Shown: piece by piece, positions 54,018 through 63,975 of the stretch
How the letters are laid out: every line of letters starts with the position of its first letter
How positions within the stretch are numbered: position 1 is the first letter of the stretch
Source: Burkholderia sp052045245
GTDB taxonomy: Bacteria > Pseudomonadota > Gammaproteobacteria > Burkholderiales > Burkholderiaceae
NCBI RefSeq assembly: GCF_052045245.1
Contig: NZ_JBQEON010000004.1
Coordinates: forward strand, 189,287 to 253,286
Reading direction: 5' to 3'
Length of the DNA stretch: 64,000 bases
The notes under the pieces: generated by a model
Told to the model about the DNA's origin: nothing
What the model saw: the letters and a program-made list of their open reading frames with translations, nothing else
Database searches by the model: none
Position numbers and translations under genes: made by a program

Positions 54018-55712
54018 TCATCCGCGGCCGTTCTTTTCGTCCTCGCGCTCTTCCTTGTAGCGCGCCTCGAATTCCAGCAGCCGCGCGCCGATGATCGACT
54101 GGTCGTAGAACGACACGTCCTTCGCGTCGCGCGCCTCCTTCAACTGCCGGATCGCCGACGGCCACGCACCGTCGAGCGCGAGCTTCTCCGCAAGCGCACG
54201 GCGCCGCGCCAGCACGTCGCCCTTGCCGTCGCTCGCCTTCGCGAGGTAGTCCCACCAGTCCGGCTGCTCCGGGTCCGCCTTCGCCTGGGTGTGCGCGAGC
54301 GCCTGTGCTTCGGCGAAGCGGCGCGCGGCGATCAGCGCCTGCAGGTGCGCGACGATCGCCGCATGCGACGCCGGCCAGCGCCGCTGCGCGAGTGCCGCGA
54401 GCCGCACCGCGTCGTCGGTCCGGCCCGCGCGGCGGGCGATGTCGGCGGCGAGCACGTCGAGGCTCGGCGAACTCGTCGCCGGATCGTCCGCGCGCCGCTC
54501 GCGTGCGTCGAAGCCGGCGCGTGCCGACGCAAGCGCCTTGTCGGCCGCGTCGTACTGGCCGAGCAGCGTGTTCGCGAGCGCAATCCCGTACTCGTTCGCC
54601 GCGACGTTCGGCGCGGTGCGATCGTCGAGCTCGAGCTGCATCCGGCGCGCCTCCGCCGCGATGTCGTTCGGCGCGCGGTTCTGCAGAATGCGCAGCCGCG
54701 CACGCACGAAGCCGTATTCGGCCGACTGGCGCGGCTGCCGGTACGGCGCGCGGCGCGCGCGATCCTCCATGTCGGCGATCCGCTCGCCCGTCAGCGGGTG
54801 CGTGCGCGCATAGGCCGGCACGCCCGCATCGCCCATCGACGCGCGTTCGAGCCGTTCGAAGAAGCCCGGCATTCCGTACGGGTCGTAGCCGGCGCCGGCG
54901 AGCAACTGGAACCCGACACGATCGGCTTCGCGCTCGGCCGTCCGCGAGAAACGCAGCTGGTTGTCGACCGCATACGCCTGCCCGCCCATCGCGATCGCGC
55001 TGCCGAGATCGCCGCTGCGTGCGAGCACGCCCGCCAGCACGCCGAGCAGCATCGACGCGAGCGCGGCGTAGCCCGTCTTCTCGTTCGCGCCGATCATCCG
55101 CGCGATGTGCCGCTGCAGCACGTGGCCCATCTCGTGGCCGACCACCGACGCGAGTTCGGATTCCGTCTGCGTCGTGACGACCAGCCCGCTGTTGATCCCG
55201 ATGAAGCCGCCCGGCATCGAGAACGCGTTGATCTGCGGATCGCGCACCGGAAACAGCTCGAAGTCCGGCGTGTAGCCGCCGATATAGCGCGCCGCCGCCG
55301 CGGCCGCGAGCCGCTTCGCGATCGCGTTCAGGTAGTCGCGCACGAGCCAGTCGTCGAGATAGTCCGGGTCGCGCCGCACCTCGCGCATCACGCGTTCGCC
55401 GAGACGGCGCTCGGCCTGCGGCGTGAGCGAACCGCCGGAGCCGTCGCCGAGGTCGGGCAGCTCCAGCGCGCGCAGCGGGGCGCGCAGGCCCGCAACGGGC
55501 GCGGATGCGCCGTCGGTGCCCGACAACCGGCTTTCCGCGCCGCCGTAGGTGCCGAATACGCCGGTCGCGATGCCGGGCGGCACCGTCGAAATCGACGGCG
55601 ACGCGCCGGCCGCCGGTTCGAGCGGCAGCGCGGACGCACGCTGTGCGTAGCCGCTCGGCGGCAGCACGAGCGCCGCCGACAGCAACACGGCAAGCAACTG
55701 TTTGACACGCAT
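54018..55712 (-). CDS. M48 zinc metalloprotease with C-terminal helical repeats (BepA-like)
   Basis: 564-aa exported peptidase. A signal peptide ends near SGYAQ (residue 24). The zinc motif is His193-Glu194-x-x-His197 in VVGHEMGHVLQRH, with the third ligand expected in EREADRVG. The C-terminal third is rich in TPR-like helices (ALANTLLGQYDAADKALASA). BepA/YfgC proteins assist or degrade outer-membrane proteins such as LptD. The ATG at 55712 directly precedes the signal peptide. It is divergent from moaC. Confidence 0.9.
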   Translation of the reverse strand: MRVKQLLAVLLSAALVLPPSGYAQRASALPLEPAAGASPSISTVPPGIATGVFGTYGGAESRLSGTDGASAPVAGLRAPLRALELPDLGDGSGGSLTPQAERRLGERVMREVRRDPDYLDDWLVRDYLNAIAKRLAAAAAARYIGGYTPDFELFPVRDPQINAFSMPGGFIGINSGLVVTTQTESELASVVGHEMGHVLQRHIARMIGANEKTGYAALASMLLGVLAGVLARSGDLGSAIAMGGQAYAVDNQLRFSRTAEREADRVGFQLLAGAGYDPYGMPGFFERLERASMGDAGVPAYARTHPLTGERIADMEDRARRAPYRQPRQSAEYGFVRARLRILQNRAPNDIAAEARRMQLELDDRTAPNVAANEYGIALANTLLGQYDAADKALASARAGFDARERRADDPATSSPSLDVLAADIARRAGRTDDAVRLAALAQRRWPASHAAIVAHLQALIAARRFAEAQALAHTQAKADPEQPDWWDYLAKASDGKGDVLARRRALAEKLALDGAWPSAIRQLKEARDAKDVSFYDQSIIGARLLEFEARYKEEREDEKNGRG

Positions 55713-55922
55713 GGCAGGTTGAAGGCGACGCCGTCCCGCGCGCCGGGCGCGCATCGCGGCGGTTGGTCTGAATATTCGGGTCATTGTACCGGTGCGATCG
55801 CGACTGTTCGGTGCGGCGGATGCGTCATCTGCGCGCCTGGCGCAGCACGGGCCACTGCTATGATAGGCGCCCGTCGGATGCGGTGGCTCGACCTGCCGCG
55901 AAACAGGAGATCGGAGCAAGAC

Positions 55923-56411
55923 ATGTCAGGACTTACCCATTTCGACGCCGCCGGCCACGCGCACATGGTCGACGTCGGCGGCAAGCAGGAAACGCAACGC
56001 ATCGCGGTCGCGCGCGGCACGATCCGGATGCTGCCGGCGACGTTCGCGCTGATTCGCGACGGCAAGGCGAAAAAAGGCGACGTGCTCGGCGTCGCGCGCA
56101 TCGCCGCGATCCAGGGCGCAAAGCGCACCGCCGACCTCATTCCGCTGTGTCACCCGCTCGCGCTGACGCGCGTGGCCGTCGACTTCGAACTCGATGACGC
56201 ACTGCCGGGCGTGCACTGCGTCGCGCAGGTCGAGACGTTCGGGCGGACCGGCGTCGAGATGGAAGCGCTGACCGCCGTGCAGGTCGGGCTGCTGACCGTG
56301 TACGACATGTGCAAGGCGGTTGATCGGGGGATGGTGATCACCGATGTGAGCGTGCGGGAGAAGCGCGGCGGGAAGTCGGGAGACTGGAGGGCGGACGACG
56401 CGGCGGGTTGA
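55923..56411 (+). CDS. moaC: Cyclic pyranopterin monophosphate synthase
   Basis: Second step of molybdenum cofactor biosynthesis, 162 aa. Family signatures are LTHFDAAGHAHMVDVGGK, GAKRTADLIPLCHPLAL and EMEALTAVQVGLLTVYDMCKAVD. The ATG at 55923 starts the conserved region. Other moa genes are not adjacent. Confidence 0.95.
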   Translation: MSGLTHFDAAGHAHMVDVGGKQETQRIAVARGTIRMLPATFALIRDGKAKKGDVLGVARIAAIQGAKRTADLIPLCHPLALTRVAVDFELDDALPGVHCVAQVETFGRTGVEMEALTAVQVGLLTVYDMCKAVDRGMVITDVSVREKRGGKSGDWRADDAAG

Positions 56412-56502
56412 AGCACGCGTGCGCCGGGGCAGTTCGGGATAAATCGTCGGCCGTAACGATTCCCCATTTCAAACAATAGAAAATCAGAAGAACAAGTCAT
56501 CG

Positions 56503-57708
56503 ATGAAGAAGACGCTGCAGTACGCCGCGCCGATACTGTGCGCACTGTTCACGCTGCCCGCCGCGAGCTTCGCCGCCGGCCCATGCCCCGCCGCCGACAC
56601 CGCCGCACGCGCAGCCATCGACGCGCAGCACCGCGTCCAGCAAGCCCGCAATCCGCAAAGCGACGGTGGCGGCACCGTCGACGTCTCGCCGCCTTTGCGC
56701 GACGCGATCCGCGCGTACAAGCAGGCGCTCGTCGGCGCGATCGACGCACGGCTCGCATGCAGCGACGAACACGTCGATCCGGCCGCGCTGCAAAGCACAC
56801 TGGCGGCAACGCTCGGCGTCCCCGCCCAACCTGCGCAGCCGAAAACCGGCGAATCGGCGTTCGGCCACAACCCGGACGTCGACGTCACGCGCGACGGCAC
56901 GTCCCGCCCGCTTCTCTTCGTGCGCGCCGGCTTCGACATCGCGTGCGGCGACGACAACCTGCTCACGGCCTTTGCATGGGAAAACGGCGGCTGGCGCCGC
57001 GTGCTGCGCTGGCAAGCCGACGACTACAAGAACATTGGCGGTGCCTACGGCAGTGGCTTCTGGTTTGGCGCGTTGCCCGACGGGCAGGTGGCAGTCGTCC
57101 ACGGCACGCCGTGGTGCTCGTCGCGCTGGAGCCGGTTCGGCGCGGACGTGGTCGCGCCGGCGAACGGCGCGGCCGCGCAACGCACGCTGTTCCACACGGA
57201 TCACGGCTACGTGCTCGACGACAACGCGATCCGCTTCAAGGTGCGCCCCGACGGCTTCGAGATGCGCACGACGGTCGGCTCGCGCGACAGCGACGTGATG
57301 ACGCGACCGGGCATCTTCCGCTATCGCGTCGACGGCGACACCGTGCAACGCGTGCAGCCCGTCTCGGTCAACGGCCGCGATTTCGTCGACGAGTGGCTCG
57401 AAGCGAACGATGCGTTCGCGCGCGAATGGACCGAGCCGGCGGCGGCCGCGGCGGCGCTGAAGGCCCGGCAGGCGTTCAATGCGGAAAGCAAGGCGCCCGA
57501 TATCGGGTTCGCGTATGGTCCGGTACGCGGCTGCTCGGACAGCAAGGATCGCTTCCAGGTCGAACTGGATCTGACCGGCAAGGAAGGTGAGACGGTCGCG
57601 CGGCGCTACGCGCTGATCCGCCAGGAGCGCAACGGGTTCACGATGCTCGGACTGCACAAGACGGCCGAGCCGGCATGCCACGGCGCGAACCTGATGCCGC
57701 AGCGCTGA
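56503..57708 (+). CDS. Exported protein of unknown function
   Basis: 401 aa, with a signal peptide ending near SFAAG (residue 25). The mature protein has several cysteines (for example GPCPA, LACSDE, DIACGDD, PWCSSRW, RGCSDS, PACHG) that could pair in the periplasm, and a beta-rich pattern around VLRWQADDYKNIGGAYGSGF. I do not recognise a domain. It stands alone after moaC. Confidence 0.7.
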   Translation: MKKTLQYAAPILCALFTLPAASFAAGPCPAADTAARAAIDAQHRVQQARNPQSDGGGTVDVSPPLRDAIRAYKQALVGAIDARLACSDEHVDPAALQSTLAATLGVPAQPAQPKTGESAFGHNPDVDVTRDGTSRPLLFVRAGFDIACGDDNLLTAFAWENGGWRRVLRWQADDYKNIGGAYGSGFWFGALPDGQVAVVHGTPWCSSRWSRFGADVVAPANGAAAQRTLFHTDHGYVLDDNAIRFKVRPDGFEMRTTVGSRDSDVMTRPGIFRYRVDGDTVQRVQPVSVNGRDFVDEWLEANDAFAREWTEPAAAAAALKARQAFNAESKAPDIGFAYGPVRGCSDSKDRFQVELDLTGKEGETVARRYALIRQERNGFTMLGLHKTAEPACHGANLMPQR

Positions 57709-57813
57709 ACCGCGATCATGCGATGAAACGGCGCCCCGGGACGGTGGCGCCGGACAGGAAACGCCGGCAAGCAGCCACCGCGCCGCGGCATGCCCCGCCG
57801 CGCCGGCCGCCCA

Positions 57814-58164
57814 TCACTCGCCGCGGCGCGGCTCGAACACGAACGGTTGCGTGAGCAGGAACGGATTCGCGGTCGCGCCGGTCTGTGCGCAGGTCGCGTG
57901 CGTCATCGCTTCGACCGCCGCGCGATCCGCGGCCGCGTTGCGGCTGCTCGTCGTGACCGTGACGTTCTGCGCTTCGCCAGACGTCGTCATCATCGCGCGC
58001 ACCAGCACCGTCACCGGACGCGTGAGCGGTTTCGCGGTATCGGGATAGATGGCGCGCGGAATGTGGCACGTCAGCTTGCTGTCCTGCGACGACGACAGCA
58101 TCGCGCAGCCGGAAAACAGCACGGCGACGGCAGGCAGGATCAGGTAGGTCGAGCGAATAGCCAT
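57814..58164 (-). CDS. Small lipoprotein with a TonB-C-like segment
   Basis: 116 aa. The lipobox is VLFSGC with Cys20. The segment YPDTAKPLTRPVTVLVRAMM followed by SSRNAAADRAAVEAMTHATC resembles the C-terminal domain of TonB-type proteins (P-x-A then R-N-x-x-D-x-A-A). Two further cysteines could form a disulfide. Function unknown; it lies between an unknown exported protein and the glycosylation genes. Confidence 0.72.
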   Translation of the reverse strand: MAIRSTYLILPAVAVLFSGCAMLSSSQDSKLTCHIPRAIYPDTAKPLTRPVTVLVRAMMTTSGEAQNVTVTTSSRNAAADRAAVEAMTHATCAQTGATANPFLLTQPFVFEPRRGE

Positions 58165-58378
58165 GGTCGAATATCGTTCTTCAGTACTGTGTGCGCATTG
58201 TGCACGCGCCGCCTCGCGCGTGGCGGCGATTTGACAATGGTTGACGCGAATCGCACCGGATTCGGCCAGCATCCATTCGTTCCGGGAAGCAATCGCCGCC
58301 CCGTCACGGCCGGCCGCCGCTCCCTGCGCCACCGCAATCCGACAGGCGCCGGGATTCCCCGCCCGGCGCTGCGCGACA

Positions 58379-60157
58379 TTACTCCGAATCGTCGTCCGAC
58401 TCGTCGCCCTCCGCGTCGGGCGGCACTTCCCCGTACTTCGCGACGAGCGTCGCCTTGAACGCCTTCAGTGCCGGTTGCTGGTCGCACAGCTTGTACAGCG
58501 ACGCGAGCTGCTGCGGCCAGTCCTTCAATTCCTTCGCAAACACGTGCAGGCGCGCGACCGTGTCGAGCGCGTCGTCTTCGCGGCCGGCCAGTGCCTGCAG
58601 CGCCGCATAGCGGCGCAGCACCGTCTCGCCCGGCAGCAGCGCGATCGCGCGCTCGTGCGCGGCAAGCTTCAGCGGCAGGTTGTCCGGCGAAATCGTCAGT
58701 AGCGTGGCCGCCCCGTAATCGCCCCACGCGCCGAACAGCCGCGACGGCGCATCGCGGTACTGCGCGGCCGGATCGTTGCCGTAGTACAGCACTTCCGCAC
58801 GCTGGTAGTCCCGCAGCACGGGCACCGCCGCCAGCACGCCGCCGATCGACAGCACCGCGAACAACCCGAACGCCGCGCGGCCCGGCAGCAGACGCAGCGG
58901 CTTCACGTCGAGCAGGCCGATCACGAACATCGCCGGCAGCAGGAAGAACATGTACTGCTGCGGGTATTCGACAAGCGCATGCATCAGCAGGATGCCGATC
59001 AACGCGAGGCCGAACACGCGCGTGCTCGACTGCGGCGCGCGTACGGCGCGCACGAACCACGTCACAAGCGCGATGACGAGCACGCCAAGGCCGACGAGGC
59101 CGGACTTCGCGAGCAGGTCGATGAAGATGTCGTGCGAGTTGTTCGCGATTTCGACGCCGCCGAGCGTGCGCACCAGCGCGAACTGGTGCGACGGGAATTC
59201 GCCCCAGCCGACGCCGAGCAGCGGATGCTCGCGGAACATCGCCAGCCCGTACTTCCACAGCGCGAGGCGCGGCGCGATCTGCCCCGCGTCGCGCATCCGC
59301 TCGGCCGCCGATTCGGCGAGCCCCAGGTGGAAACGCACGTTGGCCCAGCGCACCGCGACGTTCACCGCGACGAACGCCACCGCGAGCGCGACCGGCATCA
59401 GCCATGCGCGGCGGTTGCCCGGCGTGCGGCGCGACTCGAGCCATGCCATCCAGAAACCGGCGACGACCATCACCGCGACCTGCAGCCACGGGCCGCGCGA
59501 CACCGTCAACGCGAGCCCGCCGGACAACACGATCGACAGCGCGAGCCACGCCCACACCGCGAGCCGGCGCGTCTGCACCAGATACAGCGCACCCGCAAGC
59601 GCGAACGCGATGTAGGTCGCCAGGTGGTTGGCCTGCGCCATGTTGCCGTACGGACGGCGGTCGACCGCGACGTTGTACAGCACGACGAACGGCGACACCG
59701 CGGATTCGAAATGGAACAACTGCACGACCTGGCTCGCGACCGCGAGCATCCCGCCCAACAGCAGCGCACCGGCCATCATTTGCGCGGTGGCTTCGGCAAG
59801 CCCCTCGCGCGCGAGCGCGTAGCCAGCCTGCATCGCGACCAGCGCGGCGGCCAGATAGCCGACCGCCAGCCAGTTCATCGACGGCACCTTCAGCGGCATC
59901 AGCGCGACCTGCGCGATCAGCACCGCTGCGAACCCGAGCGGCGCGACGAAGGCCGCCGGCGCGGCGAACGGCTGGGCCGGGCGCCCCGTGCGCGCGAGCA
60001 GCACGACGGAGAGCCCCACCAGCAGATACAGCACCAGCGCGGCAAACTCGGAATAGAAAGTCGGGATCGGATACGTATGATTCGTGATCGAGTACGGCAC
60101 GATCAGGGCGACAGCCAGCGCAACGAGCGGCAACGAACGGGAAAAAGTAGAAGGCAT
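58379..60157 (-). CDS. pglL: PglL-type O-oligosaccharyltransferase (Wzy_C family)
   Basis: 592-aa inner-membrane protein with about a dozen helices. The O-antigen-ligase/Wzy_C signature is in the periplasmic loop, with LGVGWGEFPSHQFALVR and NNSHDIFIDLLAKSGLVGL. A long hydrophilic C-terminal domain ends in acidic residues. PglL proteins transfer lipid-linked glycans to Ser or Thr of periplasmic proteins. The next gene upstream on the same strand is a type IV pilin, a classical PglL acceptor. WaaL ligase is an alternative reading, but no O-antigen cluster is here. Confidence 0.87.
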   Translation of the reverse strand: MPSTFSRSLPLVALAVALIVPYSITNHTYPIPTFYSEFAALVLYLLVGLSVVLLARTGRPAQPFAAPAAFVAPLGFAAVLIAQVALMPLKVPSMNWLAVGYLAAALVAMQAGYALAREGLAEATAQMMAGALLLGGMLAVASQVVQLFHFESAVSPFVVLYNVAVDRRPYGNMAQANHLATYIAFALAGALYLVQTRRLAVWAWLALSIVLSGGLALTVSRGPWLQVAVMVVAGFWMAWLESRRTPGNRRAWLMPVALAVAFVAVNVAVRWANVRFHLGLAESAAERMRDAGQIAPRLALWKYGLAMFREHPLLGVGWGEFPSHQFALVRTLGGVEIANNSHDIFIDLLAKSGLVGLGVLVIALVTWFVRAVRAPQSSTRVFGLALIGILLMHALVEYPQQYMFFLLPAMFVIGLLDVKPLRLLPGRAAFGLFAVLSIGGVLAAVPVLRDYQRAEVLYYGNDPAAQYRDAPSRLFGAWGDYGAATLLTISPDNLPLKLAAHERAIALLPGETVLRRYAALQALAGREDDALDTVARLHVFAKELKDWPQQLASLYKLCDQQPALKAFKATLVAKYGEVPPDAEGDESDDDSE

Positions 60158-60307
60158 GAGCGAACCGGATGTCAGCAACCGGCGCACTATACAAAACTTT
60201 CCTCGCTCTGTGCGGGCCGGTCGCGCCGTTATCCGATGCGACAGGGCCGCCACGGCGGGTGCCGCGCCGTGCCGGCCAGCCCCGCGCTGGTCGCCACGCC
60301 GCCTACG

Positions 60308-60904
60308 CTACGCGCGGCATTCCGCGGGCGCATATTTCGCGGGCAGCGTCGCCGCGTCCGCCGGCAACGGCCCCGCGCCCGGCGCCGGCAGCGACGAAGC
60401 CGTCTTGCCGGCGGCAAAACACTCCCACACGATGGCACCGGCCTGCATCGCACCCTTTTTGAGCGGGACGCGAGCGGTCGGCGTGTCGGCCTTGTCCGGT
60501 GCGGACGGCACCAGGACGAGCGTATTCGTGCCAGCTGCGGCGACGCGGGCTGTGAAGGACACCGTGATCTGGCCCGTGTCGCCGTCGATGACCACGGATT
60601 CGACGTTGCGGGTGCCGGCCGGGGGGCTGTAGCCGCCGTCGAGGCCCGCGCCGCTCGCGGCGTTGTCGGCAACCGCGAGCCGCGCGGACGACGCGAGCGC
60701 GAGCCCCTCCCCGACGCGCGAACGCGCGAGGTAGTCCTGGTACGCGGGAATTGCATAGGCCGCGATCACGCCGACGATTGCGAGCACGATCATCAGCTCG
60801 ATCAGCGTGAAGCCAGCCGGCCGCCAGCGCGGCACCGGCCGGCGCGCGCGCTGCAGATCGGCGGCGAGGCGACGAAACAGGGAAACGGAAAAAGCTTCGA
60901 ACAT
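60308..60904 (-). CDS. pilA: Type IV pilin
   Basis: 198-aa pilin. The prepilin peptidase site is RPAG|FTLIEL, with Glu at mature position 5, then a hydrophobic helix (MIVLAIVGVIAAYAIPAYQDY). Two cysteines near the C terminus (WECF and AECRA) fit the usual pilin disulfide loop. The leader from the ATG at 60904 is 31 residues, long for a type IVa pilin; an internal GTG at 60835 would give 8 residues but has no clear ribosome site. No pilus assembly genes are adjacent. It is 150 bp before pglL. Confidence 0.9.
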   Translation of the reverse strand: MFEAFSVSLFRRLAADLQRARRPVPRWRPAGFTLIELMIVLAIVGVIAAYAIPAYQDYLARSRVGEGLALASSARLAVADNAASGAGLDGGYSPPAGTRNVESVVIDGDTGQITVSFTARVAAAGTNTLVLVPSAPDKADTPTARVPLKKGAMQAGAIVWECFAAGKTASSLPAPGAGPLPADAATLPAKYAPAECRA

Positions 60905-60921
60905 GACAGGCTCCGGAAACG

Positions 60922-60951
60922 AAAAACGCCTGCCGAATCAGGCAGGCGTTT
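60922..60951 (-). terminator. Rho-independent terminator after the TerC gene
   Basis: AAACGCCTGCC (60924-60934) pairs with GGCAGGCGTTT (60941-60951); on the minus strand a T run follows the stem. It separates the TerC gene from pilA. Confidence 0.85.
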
Positions 60952-61001
60952 CGATCGTAGCCAGCGGGCCGCGAACCCGGCAGTCGGCCGGACGGCCAAC
61001 G

Positions 61002-61706
61002 TCAATGCGCTTGCGCAACGCCGCGGCGACGCCGCAGCGCGTAACCGGCCACCACGACGAACAGTGCGCCGGCGATGCTCGCGCCGTAGATCGCGGCCGG
61101 CGTATCGAGCACCGGCCAGCGATCGCCGACCGGATCGTGCACCATCAGCCCGCCCGCGATCCAGCCGAGCAGCCCGGCGCCCAACGCGACGACGACCGGA
61201 AAGCGGTCGAGCAGCTTCAGCACCAGCGTGCTGCCCCATACGATGATCGGCACGCTGACGACGAGCCCGAAAATCACCAGCGCCAGCCGGTGCGTCGGAT
61301 CCGCCTGCTCGGCCGCGCCGGCGATCGCGATCACGTTGTCGAGGCTCATCACGGCGTCGGCGATCACGATCGTCTTCACGGCGTCCCACAGCCGGTCGGC
61401 CGGCTTCACGTTGTCGTGGGCGTCGGCGTCGGGGGCCATCAGCTTGATACCGATCCACAGCAGCAACAGGCCGCCGCCGAACTTCAGGAACGGCACGTCG
61501 AGCAGCACGACCGCGAACGCGATCAATGCGACCCGCAGCAGGATCGCGCCGGCCGTGCCCCATACGACACCACGCAGCCGCTGGTTGGCCGGCAGGTTGC
61601 GGCACGCGAGCGCGATCACGACCGCGTTGTCGCCGCCGAGGAGGATGTCGATGATGACGATCTGAAGCACGGCGCCCCAGTGGAGCGACGTCAGGAATTC
61701 AAGCAT
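61002..61706 (-). CDS. TerC-family integral membrane protein
   Basis: 234-aa membrane protein with about seven helices and the acidic motifs of the family, LGGDNAVVIA and SLDNVIAIAG. TerC relatives such as Alx and YceF are linked to manganese or calcium export. The ATG at 61706 begins MLEFLTSLHWGAVLQ. It is preceded by a sucD terminator and followed by its own. Confidence 0.9.
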   Translation of the reverse strand: MLEFLTSLHWGAVLQIVIIDILLGGDNAVVIALACRNLPANQRLRGVVWGTAGAILLRVALIAFAVVLLDVPFLKFGGGLLLLWIGIKLMAPDADAHDNVKPADRLWDAVKTIVIADAVMSLDNVIAIAGAAEQADPTHRLALVIFGLVVSVPIIVWGSTLVLKLLDRFPVVVALGAGLLGWIAGGLMVHDPVGDRWPVLDTPAAIYGASIAGALFVVVAGYALRRRRGVAQAH

Positions 61707-61811
61707 GAGCGGTTTCGGGTGAAGGCAGTGGTTGCCGGACAAGAAGGCCGGGCGAACGCCGGACGTGCGTCGCGCATGCCCGGTGCTTACAAAAACATTG
61801 CACGAGCATAA

Positions 61812-61839
61812 CAAAAAACGCCGGCAAAGCCGGCGTTTT
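61812..61839 (-). terminator. Rho-independent terminator of sucCD
   Basis: AAAACGCCGGC (61815-61825) pairs with GCCGGCGTTTT (61829-61839) around an AAA loop; the minus strand continues with T residues. It lies 24 bp after the sucD stop. Confidence 0.9.
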
Positions 61840-61862
61840 CTGCAGGACGAAACACGCGGAAC

Positions 61863-62744
61863 TTACAGCGCCTTCTTCAGCAGGCGCCCCATTTCCGACG
61901 GGTTGCGCGTGACGGTGATGCCGCACGCTTCCATGATTTCCAGCTTCGCTTCGGCCGTATCCGCACCGCCCGAGATCAGCGCGCCGGCGTGGCCCATGCG
62001 CTTGCCCGGAGGCGCCGTGACGCCCGCGATGAAGCCGACGACCGGCTTCTTCATGTTGTCCTTGATCCACTCTGCCGCGTTGGCTTCGTCCGGACCACCG
62101 ATTTCGCCGATCATCACGACCGCATCCGTATCCGGATCGTCGTTGAACATCTTCATCACGTCGATGTGCTTCAGACCGTTGATCGGGTCGCCGCCGATAC
62201 CGACTGCCGACGACTGGCCGAGGCCGAGTGCCGTCAGCTGAGCAACCGCTTCATACGTCAGCGTGCCCGAACGCGACACGACGCCGATGCGGCCCTTGCG
62301 GTGGATGTGACCCGGCATGATGCCGATCTTCAGTTCGTCCGGCGTGATCGTGCCCGGGCAGTTCGGCCCGAGCAGCAGCGTCTTGCGGCCTTCGCGACGC
62401 ATGCGGTCCTTCACTTCGATCATGTCGCGCACGGGGATGCCTTCCGTGATGCAGATCGCGAGATCGAGGTCGGCTTCGACCGCTTCCCAGATCGCAGCGG
62501 CAGCGCCTGCCGGCGGAACGTAGATGACCGACACGGTCGCGCCGGTTTCCGCCTTCGCTTCCTTGACGCTCGCGTAGATCGGAATGCCTTCGAAATCTTC
62601 GCCGGCCTTCTTCGGGTTCACGCCCGCGACGAATGCTTCGCGGCCGTTTGCGTATTCACGGCAGGCGCGCGTATGGAACTGACCGGTTTTGCCGGTAATG
62701 CCCTGCGTGATGACCTTCGTGTCCTTGTTGATCAGAATCGACAT
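61863..62744 (-). CDS. sucD: Succinyl-CoA synthetase alpha subunit
   Basis: 293-aa catalytic subunit of the TCA cycle enzyme that makes ATP or GTP from succinyl-CoA. The phosphorylated histidine is in GKRMGHAGALISGG; CoA-binding motifs are TKVITQGITGKTG and VSRSGTLTYEA. It starts at 62744, 64 bp after sucC. Confidence 0.97.
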   Translation of the reverse strand: MSILINKDTKVITQGITGKTGQFHTRACREYANGREAFVAGVNPKKAGEDFEGIPIYASVKEAKAETGATVSVIYVPPAGAAAAIWEAVEADLDLAICITEGIPVRDMIEVKDRMRREGRKTLLLGPNCPGTITPDELKIGIMPGHIHRKGRIGVVSRSGTLTYEAVAQLTALGLGQSSAVGIGGDPINGLKHIDVMKMFNDDPDTDAVVMIGEIGGPDEANAAEWIKDNMKKPVVGFIAGVTAPPGKRMGHAGALISGGADTAEAKLEIMEACGITVTRNPSEMGRLLKKAL

Positions 62745-62808
62745 GTATTTTGACCTCTGTTCGATTGGCGTCGCGTGCAAGCCGCGCCGCCATGCGTATT
62801 CGATAGCG

Positions 62809-63975
62809 TTACTTGCCTGCGGCAGCCGCGACGACCTTCTGCGCAGCTTCTTCCATGCTGTCGGCCGAGATGATCGGCAGGCCCGAATCGGCCAGCATCT
62901 TCTTGCCGAGGTCCTCGTTCGTGCCCTTCATGCGCACGACGAGCGGCACGTTCAGGTTCACGGCCTTCGAACCGGCGATCACGCCTTCCGCGATCACGTC
63001 GCAGCGCATGATGCCGCCGAAGATGTTCACGAGGATCGCCTTCAGATCCGGGTTCTTCAGCATCAGCTTGAACGCTTCCGTGACCTTCTCGGTCGTCGCA
63101 CCACCGCCGACGTCCAGGAAGTTCGCCGGTTCGCCGCCGAACAGCTTGATGGTGTCCATCGTCGCCATTGCCAGGCCTGCGCCGTTCACGAGACAGCCGA
63201 TGTTGCCGTCGAGCGAGATGTACGCGAGGTCGAACTTCGACGCTTCGATTTCAGCCGGATCTTCTTCGTCCAGGTCGCGGTACGCGACGATTTCCGGGTG
63301 GCGGAACAGCGCGTTCGAGTCGAAGTTGAACTTCGCGTCGAGCGCGGTGACCTTGCCGTCGCCGGAAACGTTCAGCGGGTTGATTTCAGCCAGCGATGCG
63401 TCGGTTTCCCAGAATGCCTTGTACAGGCCTTGCAGGATCGCGCGCGCTTGCGGAATCGAAGCAGCCGGCACGCCGATCTTCGCGGCGAGATCGTCGGCTT
63501 GCGCATCGAGCAGGCCCGTCGACGGCTCGACGATGACCTTGTGGATCAGTTCCGGGTGCTTTTCGGCGACTTCTTCGATGTCCATGCCGCCTTCGCTCGA
63601 ACCCATCAGCACGATCTTCTGCGAGATGCGATCGACGACGAGGCTGACATACAGTTCCTGCTTGATGTCGGCGCCTTCTTCGATCATCAGGCGGTTGACC
63701 TTCTGGCCTTCCGGACCGGTCTGGTGCGTGACGAGCTGCATGCCGAGGATCTGGTTCGCGTATTCGCGCACCTGCTCGATCGACTTCGCCACCTTCACGC
63801 CGCCGCCCTTGCCACGGCCACCCGCGTGAATCTGAGCCTTCACGACCCAAACCGGGCCGCCGAGCTCTTCCGCCACCTTGACGGCCTCGTCAACCGAGAA
63901 CGCCGGCTTGCCGCGCGGTACCGCGACGCCGAATTTCCGCAGGATTTCCTTACCCTGGTACTCGTGAATCTTCAT
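62809..63975 (-). CDS. sucC: Succinyl-CoA synthetase beta subunit
   Basis: 388-aa ATP-grasp nucleotide-binding subunit. The N terminus [32 protein letters not shown], and the CoA-side [18 protein letters not shown] and [12 protein letters not shown] are typical. The ATG at 63975 has AAGGGA upstream. It is first in sucCD; the promoter lies mostly beyond the right edge. Confidence 0.97.
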
